64,000 nucleotides of DNA from Gyrodactylus bullatarudis (Eukaryota; Platyhelminthes; Monogenea; Gyrodactylidea; Gyrodactylidae), in the NCBI GenBank assembly GCA_012064415.1, contig SSNU01000159.1, forward strand, positions 152,927-216,926, given 5' to 3'. Position numbers and translations under genes: made by a program. The notes under the pieces are model-generated. The model made no database searches. It saw only the letters and a list, made by a program, of their open reading frames with translations, and was not told the DNA's origin. This document shows, in pieces, positions 12,998-22,267 of the stretch. Position 1 is the stretch's first letter, and every line of letters starts with the position of its first letter.

Positions 12998-13478
12998 GAC
13001 TTGGATGAAATTTCGTAAAGCTGATGAAACCGCCTGTAATTTTGTTTAAATAATCTTTGAGCTATTTCTAAATCATTCCACCATGTCTGGCTGAGTCAAC
13101 TCTTTAAATGATTCTTGTGTCATATAAACAAAATTTCAGAAATTTTCAAATTTTGAACGTTTTTTATTTTAATTTTTGTTAATTATATTCAATTTTATGC
13201 AGTTATAAATAGTTTAAATATTTTATTTAAATAGTTTTCCATATCTTGGATTTTGAATCTAAAAGATTAAGACATTTTTAATGAAAATATAAATCAATAT
13301 ATATATATATTAAGAACGTTCAAAATTTGAAAATTTCTGAAATTTTGTTTATATGACACAAGAATCATTTAAAGAGTTGACTCAGCCAGACATGGTGGAA
13401 TGATTTAGAAATAGCTCAAAGATTATTTAAACAAAATTACAGGCAGTTTCATCAGCTTTACGAAATTTTATCCAAGTC
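12998..13478. mobile_element. P1-family palindromic element (481 bp)
   Basis: Two arms of about 170 bp are near-perfect inverted copies: GACTTGGATGAAATTTCG at the left, the inverse ending CCAAGTC at the right, with TA on both sides. A unique AT-rich centre separates them. A second copy, with the centre in opposite orientation, is at 62659-63115, and the centre alone recurs near 16.63-16.70 kb. No ORF, so it is non-autonomous. Confidence 0.8.
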
Positions 13479-13554
13479 TAGTTGACATGAAGGTGAGAAT
13501 TTACTATTTTTAAAAATAACTCAATATTTCTTTCCGAATTCACAGAAAAAAATA
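13479..13554. repeat. M1-family terminus fragment
   Basis: The sequence GTTGACATGAAGGTGAGAAT and the spacer after it match the M1 left end. It is truncated where PLE sequence begins. Confidence 0.6.
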
Positions 13555-14279
13555 TGAAGTATACATTCAGAAAGATGGTATAGCTATGGGGTCCCCACTA
13601 AGTCCAATATTAGCAGACATATTCCTTGGTTACCTAGAAAAAGAACGAATGGACCAGATCATCAACAGATATATAGATATATAAGATATGTAGATGATAC
13701 TTTCATCATAATGAAACCAATGCATCTATCTCAGAATTTCAAAGAGAGATGAATTCAATTCACCCAAATATCAATTATACAAAAGAAGACGAAACAGACA
13801 ACGCATTAAGTTTCTCAGATATAAAGCTGACTAGACAACCTGATGGTACTCTCCGGAGAAATATACACAAAAATAATTCAGATACGGGAAAGTATCTACA
13901 TTTCGAAAGTTTTTGTCCGAAAAGTTACAAATCAGGTTTAATCATCGGTCTAATCAAGAGAACCAAGAGAATCGTCAGTGAGGAAGAGATATTAAATGAG
14001 ATAAACCGAATAAAAGAAAGACTGAAGGAAAATGGATATCCAGATAACTTTGTTCGAAAATACATTGAGAAGGCCTTAGAAGAAGAAGCTAACCAACAAG
14101 AAACTCAAAATAAACAGAGTGAATCGAATGTTCAGATTCATGTCAGACTAACATTCAAGGGAGATGGACATAGCCATGATTTGAGAAGAAAACTGAACAC
14201 ACTTGTGAATGAAAATTATAATGGCATACAATTGAAGGTTGTATTCAAAACAACAAGTTTGATCAAATTTCAACTTTAA
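13555..14279 (+). pseudogene. PLE reverse transcriptase, C-terminal part and linker
   Basis: The first frame reads QKDGIAMGSPLSPILADIFL, the signature of PLE reverse transcriptases. About 120 bases on, another frame holds RYVDDTF, the YVDD catalytic box. A third frame, open from 13749 to 14279, continues with LSFSDIKLTRQPDGTLRR and a basic helical linker typical of the RT-to-endonuclease region. Two frameshifts and an in-frame stop break it. The matching nuclease lies beyond the insertion at 14313-15355. The N-terminal RT fingers are missing. This is a remnant of a PLE retroelement that copied itself by target-primed reverse transcription. Confidence 0.8.
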
Positions 14280-14400
14280 GACAGGCTAGAACCAAAAGAA
14301 CAATCAAATCTCGAATCAGTGAAAAATGATCTAAAATTAGTTTTATAATAAAATTGATTAAAACTTAGGTCAATATTAGGATTCTCAGCCATGGTCATCC

Positions 14401-14450
14401 AAACGTTTCGACGGTGATTGTCTTCACACGCCTTCTTCAGTGGTACGACA
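14401..14450 (-). repeat. hammerhead-like motif, left arm
   Basis: On the minus strand: ACCACTGAAGAAGGCG, a spacer, then CCGTCGAAACGTTT. The layout (CTGAAGA core, GAAA, self-complementary ACGT) matches the copies at 5.8 and 35.4 kb. The triplet after ACG is UUU rather than GUC, so cleavage would be poor if it folds. Confidence 0.4.
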
Positions 14451-14485
14451 AGTTAATCAAAAACAAAATACTATTTATATACTTT

Positions 14486-15220
14486 NNNNNNNNNNNNNNN
14501 NNNNNNNNNNNNNNNNNNNNNNNNNNNNNNNNNNNNNNNNNNNNNNNNNNNNNNNNNNNNNNNNNNNNNNNNNNNNNNNNNNNNNNNNNNNNNNNNNNNN
14601 NNNNNNNNNNNNNNNNNNNNNNNNNNNNNNNNNNNNNNNNNNNNNNNNNNNNNNNNNNNNNNNNNNNNNNNNNNNNNNNNNNNNNNNNNNNNNNNNNNNN
14701 NNNNNNNNNNNNNNNNNNNNNNNNNNNNNNNNNNNNNNNNNNNNNNNNNNNNNNNNNNNNNNNNNNNNNNNNNNNNNNNNNNNNNNNNNNNNNNNNNNNN
14801 NNNNNNNNNNNNNNNNNNNNNNNNNNNNNNNNNNNNNNNNNNNNNNNNNNNNNNNNNNNNNNNNNNNNNNNNNNNNNNNNNNNNNNNNNNNNNNNNNNNN
14901 NNNNNNNNNNNNNNNNNNNNNNNNNNNNNNNNNNNNNNNNNNNNNNNNNNNNNNNNNNNNNNNNNNNNNNNNNNNNNNNNNNNNNNNNNNNNNNNNNNNN
15001 NNNNNNNNNNNNNNNNNNNNNNNNNNNNNNNNNNNNNNNNNNNNNNNNNNNNNNNNNNNNNNNNNNNNNNNNNNNNNNNNNNNNNNNNNNNNNNNNNNNN
15101 NNNNNNNNNNNNNNNNNNNNNNNNNNNNNNNNNNNNNNNNNNNNNNNNNNNNNNNNNNNNNNNNNNNNNNNNNNNNNNNNNNNNNNNNNNNNNNNNNNNN
15201 NNNNNNNNNNNNNNNNNNNN
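14486..15220. other. assembly gap (735 N)
   Basis: A run of N. Frames that span it are meaningless. The gap sits exactly between the two inverted arms, which probably defeated assembly. Confidence 0.99.
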
Positions 15221-15250
15221 TATAAATAGTATTTTGTTTTTGATTAACTT

Positions 15251-15305
15251 GTCGTACCACTGAAGAAGGCGTGTGAAGACAATCACCGTCGAAACGTTTG
15301 GATGA
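15251..15305 (+). repeat. hammerhead-like motif, right arm
   Basis: This is the inverse twin of the motif at 14401-14450. The CTGAAGA core is followed by a GGCG/CGTC stem and CGAAACGTTTGGATGACC. GTC and CC upstream can pair with GG and GAC downstream as a broken stem I. Confidence 0.4.
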
Positions 15306-15368
15306 CCATGGCTGAGAATCCTAATATTGACCTAAGTTTTAATAAATTTTATTATACAATCAAATCTC

Positions 15369-15656
15369 ATTTACTGCTTCGAAGTTACCTGTGGTGCTAA
15401 ATACATTGGACGAACCAAAAGAAGACTTGCAATCAGAATGCACGAGCATCTCAACAAGAATAGTTTTTCAATCAAAAAACATTTGGATAGATGCGGTTGT
15501 GAGGCAAATGATGAAAATTTCAAAATTTTATTTAAATGCCCAAACGACAATCTAACAGAAGTTAAAATAAGAGAAAAGTTCTTCATAATGGGAGAGGACC
15601 CTAACCTATGTATCCAAAAGAACCATCTTCATGACCTTGGCCCAATTGATTTTTAA
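15369..15656 (+). pseudogene. PLE GIY-YIG endonuclease, C-terminal part
   Basis: The frame from about 15375 reads CEVTCGAKYIGRTKRRL and then RMHEHLNKNSFSIKKHL. The YIG-like 'KYIGRT', the Arg-rich helix and the following His are the GIY-YIG nuclease core found at the C-terminus of PLE proteins. It ends in DPNLCIQKN and a TAA-terminated tail at 15656. It belongs to the RT fragment at 13555-14279 and is separated from it by the nested insertion. The 3' parts of this family recur on the minus strand at 57.7 and 63.9 kb. Confidence 0.8.
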
Positions 15657-15845
15657 TTTTTCTTCTCTATACTTAAACAAATCAAGAATGGAGAAGTTTT
15701 TAGGTTTTTCATCAATTGGAAGTTTTGTAAATCTAATCTACTATTTTTCATTAACTATTTATTCATTAAAAACTTTGTAAATATTATTTAATCAAACCAG
15801 GATTAGAGATTGATAAGACCTGGCGAAATATATATTTCTCTTATA
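15657..15845 (+). repeat. PLE 3' region with decayed hammerhead
   Basis: The stretch matches the inverse of 63.65-63.85 kb. At 15805-15841 it reads AGAGA, TTGATAA, GACCTGGC, GAAA, an ATATATAT stem and TCTCT. The stem I pairing AGAGA/TCTCT is kept. The core CUGACGA has become UUGAUAA, losing C3 and G8, so this copy should be inactive. Confidence 0.6.
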
Positions 15846-15867
15846 AAATTCTTTTCATAAAAATAAC

Positions 15868-16520
15868 CAATGATAAAACGGAATGAGTTAATAAGATGTG
15901 GATTAAATCCACTAAATATTCGAAAAAATTAGGAAGAAAATTCAATCTGATCAAAATTAAGCAAATTTTTGGACTTCGAAAATCAAATTTCCAATTTTTT
16001 CAAATCCAAAATTTTTATCGATTTTGATGATTCAAAGCAGTTAAGTGATGATTTTTGGGATCAACATTGCACGAAGAATTCTAATTTGGCCATAGAGATA
16101 GCGAAGATCTTACTGTTACCGAGAAAAAATTAAACTTCCAGATTTTGGATAGCTTGTCTTCGAGATAATCGAAAAATTCAAATGGTTCGATTTCCCACAG
16201 TAATGACGAATTTCAGTGAATTTCTGCAGATGGATTCAAATTCTTCGTCTAATTTTGATCCCAAAAATGATCACTTAACTGCTTCGAATCATCAAAATCA
16301 ATAAACATTTTGGGTTTAGAAGTTGAAAAAGTGGAAATTTGATCCATTTTCGAGATTCGAAAAACGGTCAGATTGAATTTTTCTCGGAATTTTTTCTAAT
16401 ACCCACATCTTATAAGCTCATTTCGTTTTAGAATTCAAAATTTTTTTTTCTGTGAATTCGGAGAAAAATATTGAGTTTTCTTGTAAAAATAGTAAATTCT
16501 CATCAACTAGGTTTATATTT
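15868..16520. mobile_element. M1-family MITE, mostly complete
   Basis: An imperfect palindrome: ACGGAATGAGTTAATAAGATG near the left and its inverse CATCTTATAAGCTCATTTCG near 16.40 kb. The right end is AGTAAATTCTCATCAACTAGG. The left terminus is eroded against the PLE 3' end. Confidence 0.6.
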
Positions 16521-18714
16521 ATTACGACCAAAATTAGACAAGGGAAACTGAACATTACCACTAATTTTCAAAAAACCCAAAAAATTTTATAGATCTTTGC
16601 TTTTTAAAATTTTGATTATGAAAATTTTTTTATTTAAATAGTTTTTCATATCTTGGACTTTGAATGTAAAAGATCAAGACATTTTTAATGAAAATATAAA
16701 TATAAGTGAGCCTTGTATTCTCAATTTAGGAAAATCTTTTTGATATGAATAAAATAATTGAAATCCTTGTAAGAATCATGGGTTTAAAGTTTAATTTTTC
16801 AAATTACTGAGCCGTATTTGGAAAATAAATTTACTCAACCTCTGCAAATTTAGAAGCCAATTACATTCCTTAAGCTTTCCCAGACCTCTCTATGTAAGTG
16901 GTTGTTTACCCTTTGAAAAGATCTAAACCTTGTTGAAATTAGTGCTAATTTTCCTTAAATAGGCCAAGGCCTGTTCAATTTTTTTATGCAAAAATCATTC
17001 CAAACTTCATATCAATTAGCTTTAATATTCGTTCATTCGTTCTCTCCTAACTTCCTAATGAGTTTAAAATCAAAGAGTATTTTTCAATCAAGTTCGTTCA
17101 AATAAATTTTTTTCAAAGGAGCTTAACAATATCATCTCCTAAATACAATTAATAATCAAAGATTCCTTTCATCTTTTGGAGCTGTATTTGTATCCATCTC
17201 CTTTATTGAGATAATTTTCAATCAGAATTATTTTCCTTGAAGAAAATTGATGAAGTTATACATTGTACTTTATATAAAGATGTCCTCTATATAATTGTGA
17301 GGAATACCATGAAAATGAGGATTTGTAGAAATGTTTATTATCGTTTCATGATGAAGTATGCAAGTGAGTGGAAAATCTTCTGAAACTCCCTTCTCTCCTC
17401 ACTAAGTAACCCAAACTAAAACAAATAATCATGATCAGTATGAGAAAATGGATTTATCATCAAAGGGAGATAAGTGGGAATTGATTCAAGAGAGATGCGA
17501 AATACATGAAAGATAATAAAAGTTACAGTGGTCCTTGGGTCCTTCATAAAGGGGACACCTCCATTTTTAATTCATAATTATAAGAATCTTACCGACAAGA
17601 ATCCGCTCAAATTTTAATCAACCATTTTTTGGTTTCTGGGTGAAATTTTTCATCCTTCTGATGTATGATCCATTCACAGACCCCCACTCATTCGAGAACA
17701 ATGTGTTCCTAAGGTCCTCCTTCATTTCGCCCCACTAACTGAAGGAAATAGTTTAGCTCATCATGGAAATTTAGAAGCAAACTTGATATTTAAGATTGAA
17801 AAAAGATAAATATGTGAAAAAATGACACTTTAAAAATTCAACTTTTGCATCTATTTGCTTTGATATAACGTAGAACCATTAGCAAATTCTGAGAAATCAT
17901 AAATTTTCATATTGACAAGCTTGAGGACGCTTCAAAAATTTTTGTCACAAAAAAACCCAGAAAATCGAACAGTTTTTCTATTAAGCGTCAATTTTAAAAG
18001 AAATGACTCCACCCCTACACATGTCATATCCATCGACGCAGAATTAAATTTTAATTCACTCGCGAAAAATATTAATCGGACAGCGCTTAAATTTTAAAGT
18101 TCGGAATTTTCGTTTTTTCCATTTATCTCCAGATCTGGCAATAATTGCTTAAAAAAAAGAAAATTTTGTATAAAAACAGGAATAGGCGTATTTTTTTAAA
18201 TTCCAAAATAGTAAACGCCTCAAAATTATTCAATTGTCTGCAAGATAAAATAATAAATATTCGGAAAAGTATTTTAATCTAAACATTGTTGAGTAAAATT
18301 TTATTTTTTTGACTCCATATGTCGAATGTCTTCTTGATCGGATATTTTGTTTTATTTTTTTATCCGGATAGGCTATCTCCATATGCCATTGGGAAATTGA
18401 TTTTTAGTTTATTACCATATTATTTTGACCGAATAAAACTACTGTCAAGTCTTGAAATTTTCCAGAGTAAACTCGAATGTTTATTTGATCATCATGATCT
18501 AAGTAACATGATACCGCAATCATTTAAATATTTCCCCAGCTAGAAGATATGCGTATTGATTAGGCGTTTAACTCAATTATTTCAGTACCTAATTTGCTAA
18601 ATTTAATAAAATCTTTTGATGAAGATCTAGAAGTAATTTTTAGAAGCGTGCAATACGAAAAGATTTTATTTGAATCAGTAGAAATATTCATTTCTTAGAG
18701 GATTTTGAAGACGA
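16521..18714. other. AT-rich DNA, no supported gene
   Basis: A P1-centre fragment is at about 16633-16705 (CATATCTTGGACTTTGAATG). Short frames at 17912-18097 and 18319-18543 have no family signature. No RNA gene seen. Confidence 0.35.
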
Positions 18715-18800
18715 GTGAATCATGAGACTCTTACACCGGCTTGATATTTATACATACAATAATGAAAAATTAAAAATCCTCTGATTGGACTAATGGGAAT
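18715..18800. repeat. dispersed repeat shared with 23.19-23.29 kb
   Basis: Both places carry TTACACCGGCTTGATAT followed some 50 bases later by CCTCTGATTGG. The 23.2-kb copy also has TCTTCAG just upstream, linking this family to the decayed hammerhead-like repeats at 46.0 and 63.6 kb. Confidence 0.5.
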
Positions 18801-18995
18801 TGAAAGAATATCACAGGGAGGAGGGGTAAGGTTTCACTGGGCTCATTGTCTTTTCTTGAGAAAGGGATCTAGTTGTAACTGCCCGCTACATCTTTTTCTT
18901 TTGACTACTCGTTTTTTAATTGCAAAAGATTTTATGAATAATGCCAATTCAGTGGAACACTGTACTTAAAGTTCCTGAATTTTCTAGAGCATGTA

Positions 18996-19513
18996 AAGCT
19001 AGTTGACATGAAGATGAGAATTTACTTTTTTTACAAAAAACTCAATATTTTTCTTCGGAAAGTCGGGAAAAATATTATTTTTTTATTTCCATAATAAAAT
19101 GAGGCGTTAACTTTTGGAAATTGAAAAAAATTCAATTTGACCAAAATTAGGCCGTTTTTCGTATTTTGAAAGTGTACCAAATTTCCACTTTTTCAACTTT
19201 TGAGCTCAAAAATTTTTATCGATCCCAAAGATTTGAAGAAGTTAAATGCAGATATTCGAGATCATCATTAGACGAAGAACTCGAATTCGGCTGCAGAAAT
19301 TCGTCATTTTTGTGGGAAGTAGAAAAATTTGAATTCATTGATTATCACGAAATTTAAAAGTATAACTTTTTCTTGAAAACAGTTGATTTCTTTCTACCTT
19401 AACGCCTCATTTTATTATGGAAATAAAAAAATAATATTTTTCCCGACTTTCCGAAGAAAAATATTGTGTTTTTTGTAAAAAAAGTAAATTCTCATCTTCA
19501 TGTCAACTAGCTT
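18996..19513. mobile_element. M1-family MITE, complete (518 bp)
   Basis: The left end TA-AAGCTAGTTGACATGAAG and right end CTTCATGTCAACTAGCTT-TA are perfect inverted repeats with TA target duplications. The pairing continues inward for more than 80 bp (AAAAACTCAATATTTTTCTT, CGGAAAGTCGGGAAAAATA). It has no ORF of its own. It is the best reference copy of the family and is probably mobilised by a Tc1/mariner transposase. Confidence 0.9.
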
Positions 19514-20552
19514 TAGATTCAACCACAAAAAGAATTTCCCAAAAACGAATATGAGAAAACTTCTAGGGTAAACTTGGGAATCTATGATTTTTGAGAGCCG
19601 AACATCACCGTTAAATTTTAGATAAATTCGAAATTCTATTGATTTTTAACTGAAAATGAGGTGAAGCATTAGAATAGATTCAGCGTGATTGATTTTCTCG
19701 TTTAACTCTGTTCTTTAAAAACATCTTTTCATCACCTCCCACTTTCAATAAGCATTTTCAGCTCAAACTTGGGTAACTCAAAGAATCGAAATTTGAAAAA
19801 TGACCATGTTTTTCTTTGAAAAAAATTTTTTTTCCAATGAACACTTTTTTTTAAATTTGCAAATCGATCTGGACCCCTAAAAAAGATGTATGAATTTTTG
19901 ATGTAAAAATAGAAAAATGATGTCTCTACTAGAATAGAAAAAATATAACTCCAAATTAAAAATATTTTGAATTTATTTTATAGAAAACATGAAAATTAGG
20001 AAACCGGAGTAATAATCGGACAATAAGAAATAATTTAAAGAAAAAACTTTTTACAAAATTCTGTAATTTTTTTCTTTTCATTAGAGTAATGCGTTTCCCT
20101 TTTAAACTTTCAAGCAATCGTTTTTCTGATATTTAACACTCTATTTCTATTCATCTGTATTTCTTGATCATTGATATATAACGCTGTAAAAGATATACGA
20201 AAAGCTGCAAGAATTTTTTTCATTTCCATAAAGAATCCTGAAGAGTTAATAAAAAAGAAAACAGTTTAGCGCTTTTCAGAAGTCTCCTGTATCGAAATAT
20301 GTAGTCTGGGAAATTTTCAGGATATAAAAAAAATTCTCATCGCCTTACTCTGATCCGAGACGAGAGAGAATCGATTATCAAAATTCCTCCAGATACAAAT
20401 AAGACAAATTGCTTAATTTTTCAATTGCATGCCTTGCACTATGCATCAAAATATATAAGATCATCTTATCAAATTGCTGAATTATTACAATGGGGTGAAC
20501 TTGGATGGATTTTTCCAAAACTAATAAAACCAACTATAACGTTGTTCGTTTG
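19514..20552. other. no recognisable feature
   Basis: AT-rich DNA. The frame at 20425-20640 has a hydrophobic run but overlaps the minus-strand exon candidate and shows no family signature. Confidence 0.35.
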
Positions 20553-20823
20553 CTACCTGAATATGTTTTTTCTGGCTTTTATTGGTATATCTGTAGAGAA
20601 AGAAAGGGGAGAGAAATGTGTAGTATTTCTTGATGAATAAGAATTATAAAAACTATAGTAATTTTTATGGTAATCAGAATTATTAGAGTAATAACTCTGA
20701 TAATATAATTCATCAACTGAAGGAAAATTAAAATTAGAATTTAAAAAATTAAGATTACCCTGATAAAAATAGTTTGGACTCAAAGAAGAACTATTTGGTT
20801 CACAATTAATTCTTTTTATTCTT
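20553..20823 (-). CDS. candidate terminal exon, Asn/Tyr/Ser-rich protein
   Basis: On the minus strand a good acceptor (TTTATCTTTCTACAG) is followed at 20823 by a 90-codon open frame that ends at 20553. It starts RIKRINCEPNSSSLS and runs into an Asn-, Tyr- and Ser-rich stretch. The opening RIKRIN resembles the KEKRIN end of some POU homeodomains, but that is only six residues. I found no upstream exon in the window and no AATAAA close downstream. AT-rich DNA also yields Asn/Tyr-rich frames by chance, so this may not be a gene. Confidence 0.3.
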
Positions 20824-20918
20824 CTGTAGAAAGATAAACAAAATCATAAAAATTTTTAATTTAACTTGGTTTCACATTATTTCTTCCTCCAAAGTTGCAA
20901 AAACGATATAAATCTTGC

Positions 20919-22267
20919 GGGTTAATTCCGAAAATCACCCCAAAGGAAATTTTTTTCCAAAATTCCCCCCAGAAATCACCCCAATGAAAAATCTTTTTAC
21001 TTCGAATCAATTATTCTCATTTCAAAATTCCCCTCTCATTGAATAATGTAACTTGAATGATTCAAATTCTTTATGCAACCTACATAAGTTTTAGAAAGAT
21101 TGAAAGTGAACTTTCTCCTTATATAGAACCTTTGATGGAAAATACCTTACGCGAATCTAGGTTCTTACACATTTTTTCTATCCTTAAAGAAGATTTATTT
21201 CTTGTTTCTCAAGATCGAAATAGTGAAATAAGAAGAGTTGTTAGATTCACCAAACTCCAATTTCCTTGTAGTTTGCAAAAATTAATGAATATCCCTATTA
21301 ACATTTTTTCAATACAGAAAATCTAATAAGCATTAACGTCATTCATTGAAGGTGGTCTTTATCGAGTTACACACTAATAGTTTGTATCAGTCAATCTACA
21401 AGAATCAGTCTCTCTCTGTATTTATAAAGGCTATTGTTAAAAATAATAATATTTCTGAATTTATTACTGATAAATGGAGAAATCTTTTCATTCTCTGACG
21501 ATTTTCGAGAACTCAATCAAAATCTCGAATAAAAAATGAATGAACAGACTACTGTCAACTCCTGTGGGAGGAAAACTTTTTCAGTTATTTTTATTTCGTT
21601 TCCTGTGTAAATGAAAATTGAAGCAATTCATTTATAAAATATCTCTGAAATAAAACAAAAAACTTATTTATTATTTCCGAGTTAGTACTTTTAAAAAGTA
21701 TTCAGTCAAAAATAATATATATAGCCCAAGATAAAGTTGGTTGATATGATTTTTTACGGCTTTTGCATGGTCCTCCACGTTTTATTTGTAACCTTAAAGT
21801 TCCGACTTCTTCAGATATTCGGCGTCACAGAGCATGATCATCTCCGAGTAAGCTACTTTCAAGAAGATAAATTTGTATTCATTTGTGACATACTTTTCAA
21901 GCGAAACTTCTAACTTATTAGCCAGGGCACTAAGATGTCTACAGGGACATCCATTAATTTTTGCAAAACTAAAAGAATATCGGAGTTTGTTGTAATTAAC
22001 AACTCTTCTAATTTCCGTATTTCGATCGTGAGAAAAATAATATAGATCTTCTTTAGGGGGTAGCGAAAATTTGTAAGAACCTAGAATCGCGTAAGTTTTT
22101 TCCATCTAAAGTTCTATGGAGAAAGTTAACTTTTAATCTTTGAATGGAAGTTTAACCGTTCAAAAAACTTATCTGACAATAAATCTGGTAAGAATACATG
22201 ATTTGAGGCCATTTTTTGGGGTGATTATTGAAAAAAATTCCATTGGGGGGATTTTTGGAACTAACCC
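20919..22267. mobile_element. long inverted-repeat element (1.35 kb)
   Basis: It begins GGGTTAATTCC and ends GGAACTAACCC, and the arms pair far inward (ATCACCCCAAAGGAAATTT at the left; GGGGTGATTATTG at the right). Each arm holds an open frame facing the centre: + 21057-21326 and - 21794-22105. Both read a related segment, QDRNSEIRRVV and HDRNTEIRRVV, so the arms were once a duplicated coding piece. A short related end (GGGTTAATTCCAAAAGTGACC) is at 33.22 kb. I recognise no protein family and no target duplication. Confidence 0.65.

Larger units (their letters stand above)
14313..15355. mobile_element. nested PLE insertion with inverted arms, 13-bp duplication
   Basis: ACAATCAAATCTC occurs at 14300-14312 and again at 15356-15368, bracketing the insertion. 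The left end (GAATCAGTGAAAAATGATC) recurs in inverse orientation at about 28.1-28.18 kb, just upstream of the 26.6-28 kb PLE, so the insert is probably a copy of that family. The right part is an inverted copy of the left, at least about 125 bp each side. The interior is an assembly gap, so the true length is unknown. Confidence 0.65.

Noticed and set aside
14414..15286. Four long open frames across the gap
   Set aside because: They consist of N translated as X between inverted arms; no real coding evidence.
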